A stretch of DNA of 6,184 nucleotides. It comes from DAOTEJ01 sp035454085 (lineage in GTDB: Bacteria > Pseudomonadota > Gammaproteobacteria > Burkholderiales > Burkholderiaceae_F). Below the pieces are notes generated by a model. The model was not told the DNA's origin, made no database searches, and worked only from the letters and a program-made list of their open reading frames with translations. How positions within the stretch are numbered: position 1 is the first letter of the stretch; the number at the start of each line of letters is the position of its first letter. Below, piece by piece: positions 5,184 through 6,184 of this stretch. The translations under genes and the position numbers were made by a program. The stretch covers positions 1 through 6,184 of the forward strand of contig DAOTEJ010000114.1 of assembly GCA_035454085.1 (NCBI GenBank), read 5' to 3'.

Positions 5184-6184
5184 ATGAACACGCTCGCCGC
5201 CAGCCGGCCACCTCCGGCCATGAATCTCTTCGAGCGCTACCTCACCGTGTGGGTGGCGCTGTGCATCGTGGCCGGCATCGCGCTGGGCCACTGGCTGCCC
5301 GGCCCGATGCAGTCCGTCGCCGCCATGGAAGTGGCCAAGGTCAACCTGCCGGTGGGCGTGCTGATCTGGGTGATGATCATTCCCATGCTGCTGCGCATCG
5401 ACTTCGGCGCGCTCGGCCAGGTGCGCCAGCACGTGCGCGGCATCGGCGTGACGCTCTTCGTCAACTGGCTGGTCAAGCCGTTTTCGATGGCGCTGCTGGC
5501 GTGGTTCTTCATCCGCGTGGTGTTTGCGGATTGGCTGCCCGCCGACCAGCTCGACAGCTACGTGGCGGGCCTCATTTTGCTGGCCGCCGCGCCCTGCACC
5601 GCGATGGTGTTCGTGTGGAGCCGGCTCACCAACGGCGACCCCTACTTCACGCTGAGCCAGGTCGCGCTCAACGACGCGATCATGATCGTGGCCTTCGCGC
5701 CGCTGGTGGCCTTCCTGCTGGGCGTGGCCTCGATTACCGTGCCCTGGGACACGCTGCTCATCTCGGTGGCGCTGTACATCGTGGTGCCGGTGGTGATCGC
5801 GCAGCTGATCCGCCGCCGTGTGCTGGCGCGCGGCGGGCAGGCGGCGCTCGACGCGCTGCTTGCGCGCATCGGACCGTGGTCGATCACGGCGCTGCTCGCC
5901 ACGCTGGTGCTGCTCTTCGCCTTCCAGGGCGGGCAGATCCTGGCGCAGCCCTGGGTGATCGCCATGCTGGCGGTGCCCATCCTCATCCAGGTCTTCTTCA
6001 ACTCGGGGCTGGCTTACCTGGCCAACCGCTGGCTGGGCGAGCAGCACAGCGTGGCCTGCCCATCGGCGCTGATCGGCGCGAGCAACTTCTTCGAGCTCGC
6101 GGTGGCCGCCGCGATCAGCCTGTTTGGCCTGAATTCGGGCGCGGCGCTGGCCACCGTGGTGGGCGTGCTGATCGAAGTGCCGGT
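5184..6184 (+). CDS. acr3: ACR3-family arsenite efflux permease (3' end beyond window)
   Basis: The first 333 codons of an inner-membrane As(III) exporter of the bile/arsenite/riboflavin transporter superfamily. Only the last part of the usual roughly 350 residues is missing. Many hydrophobic segments are visible, starting with LTVWVALCIVAGIALG. Counting from ATG 5184, conserved functional residues are C138 in AAAPCTAMVFVWS and E331 in GVLIEVP, which correspond to the cysteine and glutamate shown to be essential in Alkaliphilus Acr3. NDAIMI and GASNFFELA are further family signatures. It is Acr3 and not the unrelated ArsB permease, although databases often label it arsB. Two starts are possible: ATG 5184 gives a 12-residue Pro/Ala-rich extension, and ATG 5220 gives MNLFERYLT, the usual family start. 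Neither has a Shine-Dalgarno sequence. The gene lies 19 bp after arsC and would export arsenite from ArsC and possibly ArsI. Confidence 0.93.
   Translation, partial: MNTLAASRPPPAMNLFERYLTVWVALCIVAGIALGHWLPGPMQSVAAMEVAKVNLPVGVLIWVMIIPMLLRIDFGALGQVRQHVRGIGVTLFVNWLVKPFSMALLAWFFIRVVFADWLPADQLDSYVAGLILLAAAPCTAMVFVWSRLTNGDPYFTLSQVALNDAIMIVAFAPLVAFLLGVASITVPWDTLLISVALYIVVPVVIAQLIRRRVLARGGQAALDALLARIGPWSITALLATLVLLFAFQGGQILAQPWVIAMLAVPILIQVFFNSGLAYLANRWLGEQHSVACPSALIGASNFFELAVAAAISLFGLNSGAALATVVGVLIEVP

Noticed and set aside
5204..5220. CCGGCCA repeated twice at a 10-bp interval in the acr3 N-terminal region
   Set aside because: A short GC-rich word inside a Pro/Ala-coding stretch; chance and codon bias explain it.
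3914..5221. 435-residue minus-strand reading frame
   Set aside because: Antisense to arsR, arsI and arsC, all of which have conserved catalytic or binding motifs on the plus strand.
5142..6047. 301-residue minus-strand frame rich in His, Gln, Arg and Glu
   Set aside because: Its composition is the antisense image of membrane-helix codons in acr3.
1..6184. CRISPR array, tRNA/rRNA genes, insertion sequence ends or attachment sites
   Set aside because: No spaced repeats, RNA gene signatures, transposase motifs or paired terminal repeats were seen on either strand.

Overview
The window is an arsenic gene island from a GC-rich genome. Codon use and protein style suggest a proteobacterium, most likely a betaproteobacterium of the Rhodocyclales type. 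That placement is inferred from overall look only, with no marker gene to confirm it. Two divergent gene sets leave a 219-bp intergenic region (3480-3698).

Minus strand (3479 down to 1): an arsenate-respiration operon. It encodes ArrA, an 848-residue Tat-exported molybdenum bis-MGD catalytic subunit, then 26 bp later ArrB, a 256-residue protein with sixteen cysteines arranged for four [4Fe-4S] clusters. After a strong hairpin followed by a T-rich run comes the first 24 codons of what looks like a TorD-family chaperone, cut by the window edge. No NrfD-like membrane subunit (ArrC) lies between these genes. The RGRY motif, the C-x2-C-x3-C-x27-C cluster motif and the residues around the predicted Mo-ligating cysteine favour arsenate reductase (Arr) over arsenite oxidase (Arx) or polysulfide/thiosulfate reductase.

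Plus strand (3699 to 6184): an arsenic detoxification operon. Its genes are arsR (repressor with a C-terminal CC...C metalloid site), arsI/cadI-like (vicinal-oxygen-chelate protein, overlapping arsR by ATGA), arsC (low-molecular-weight-phosphatase-type arsenate reductase) and acr3 (arsenite efflux permease, cut by the window edge).

Together the genes would let the cell respire arsenate outside the cytoplasm, reduce arsenate that leaks in, possibly split C-As bonds of methylated or aromatic arsenicals, and pump out arsenite. The intergenic region holds a candidate FNR/CRP-type site on the arrA side, a likely arsR promoter that would give an almost leaderless mRNA, and repeated GCTTGA words. 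The gene families are all known. I do not see a new type of system. The points that merit a second look are regulatory and architectural: the intra-operon terminator, missing Shine-Dalgarno sequences in the ars operon, the arsI-arsC hairpin, and extra cysteine pairs in ArsI.
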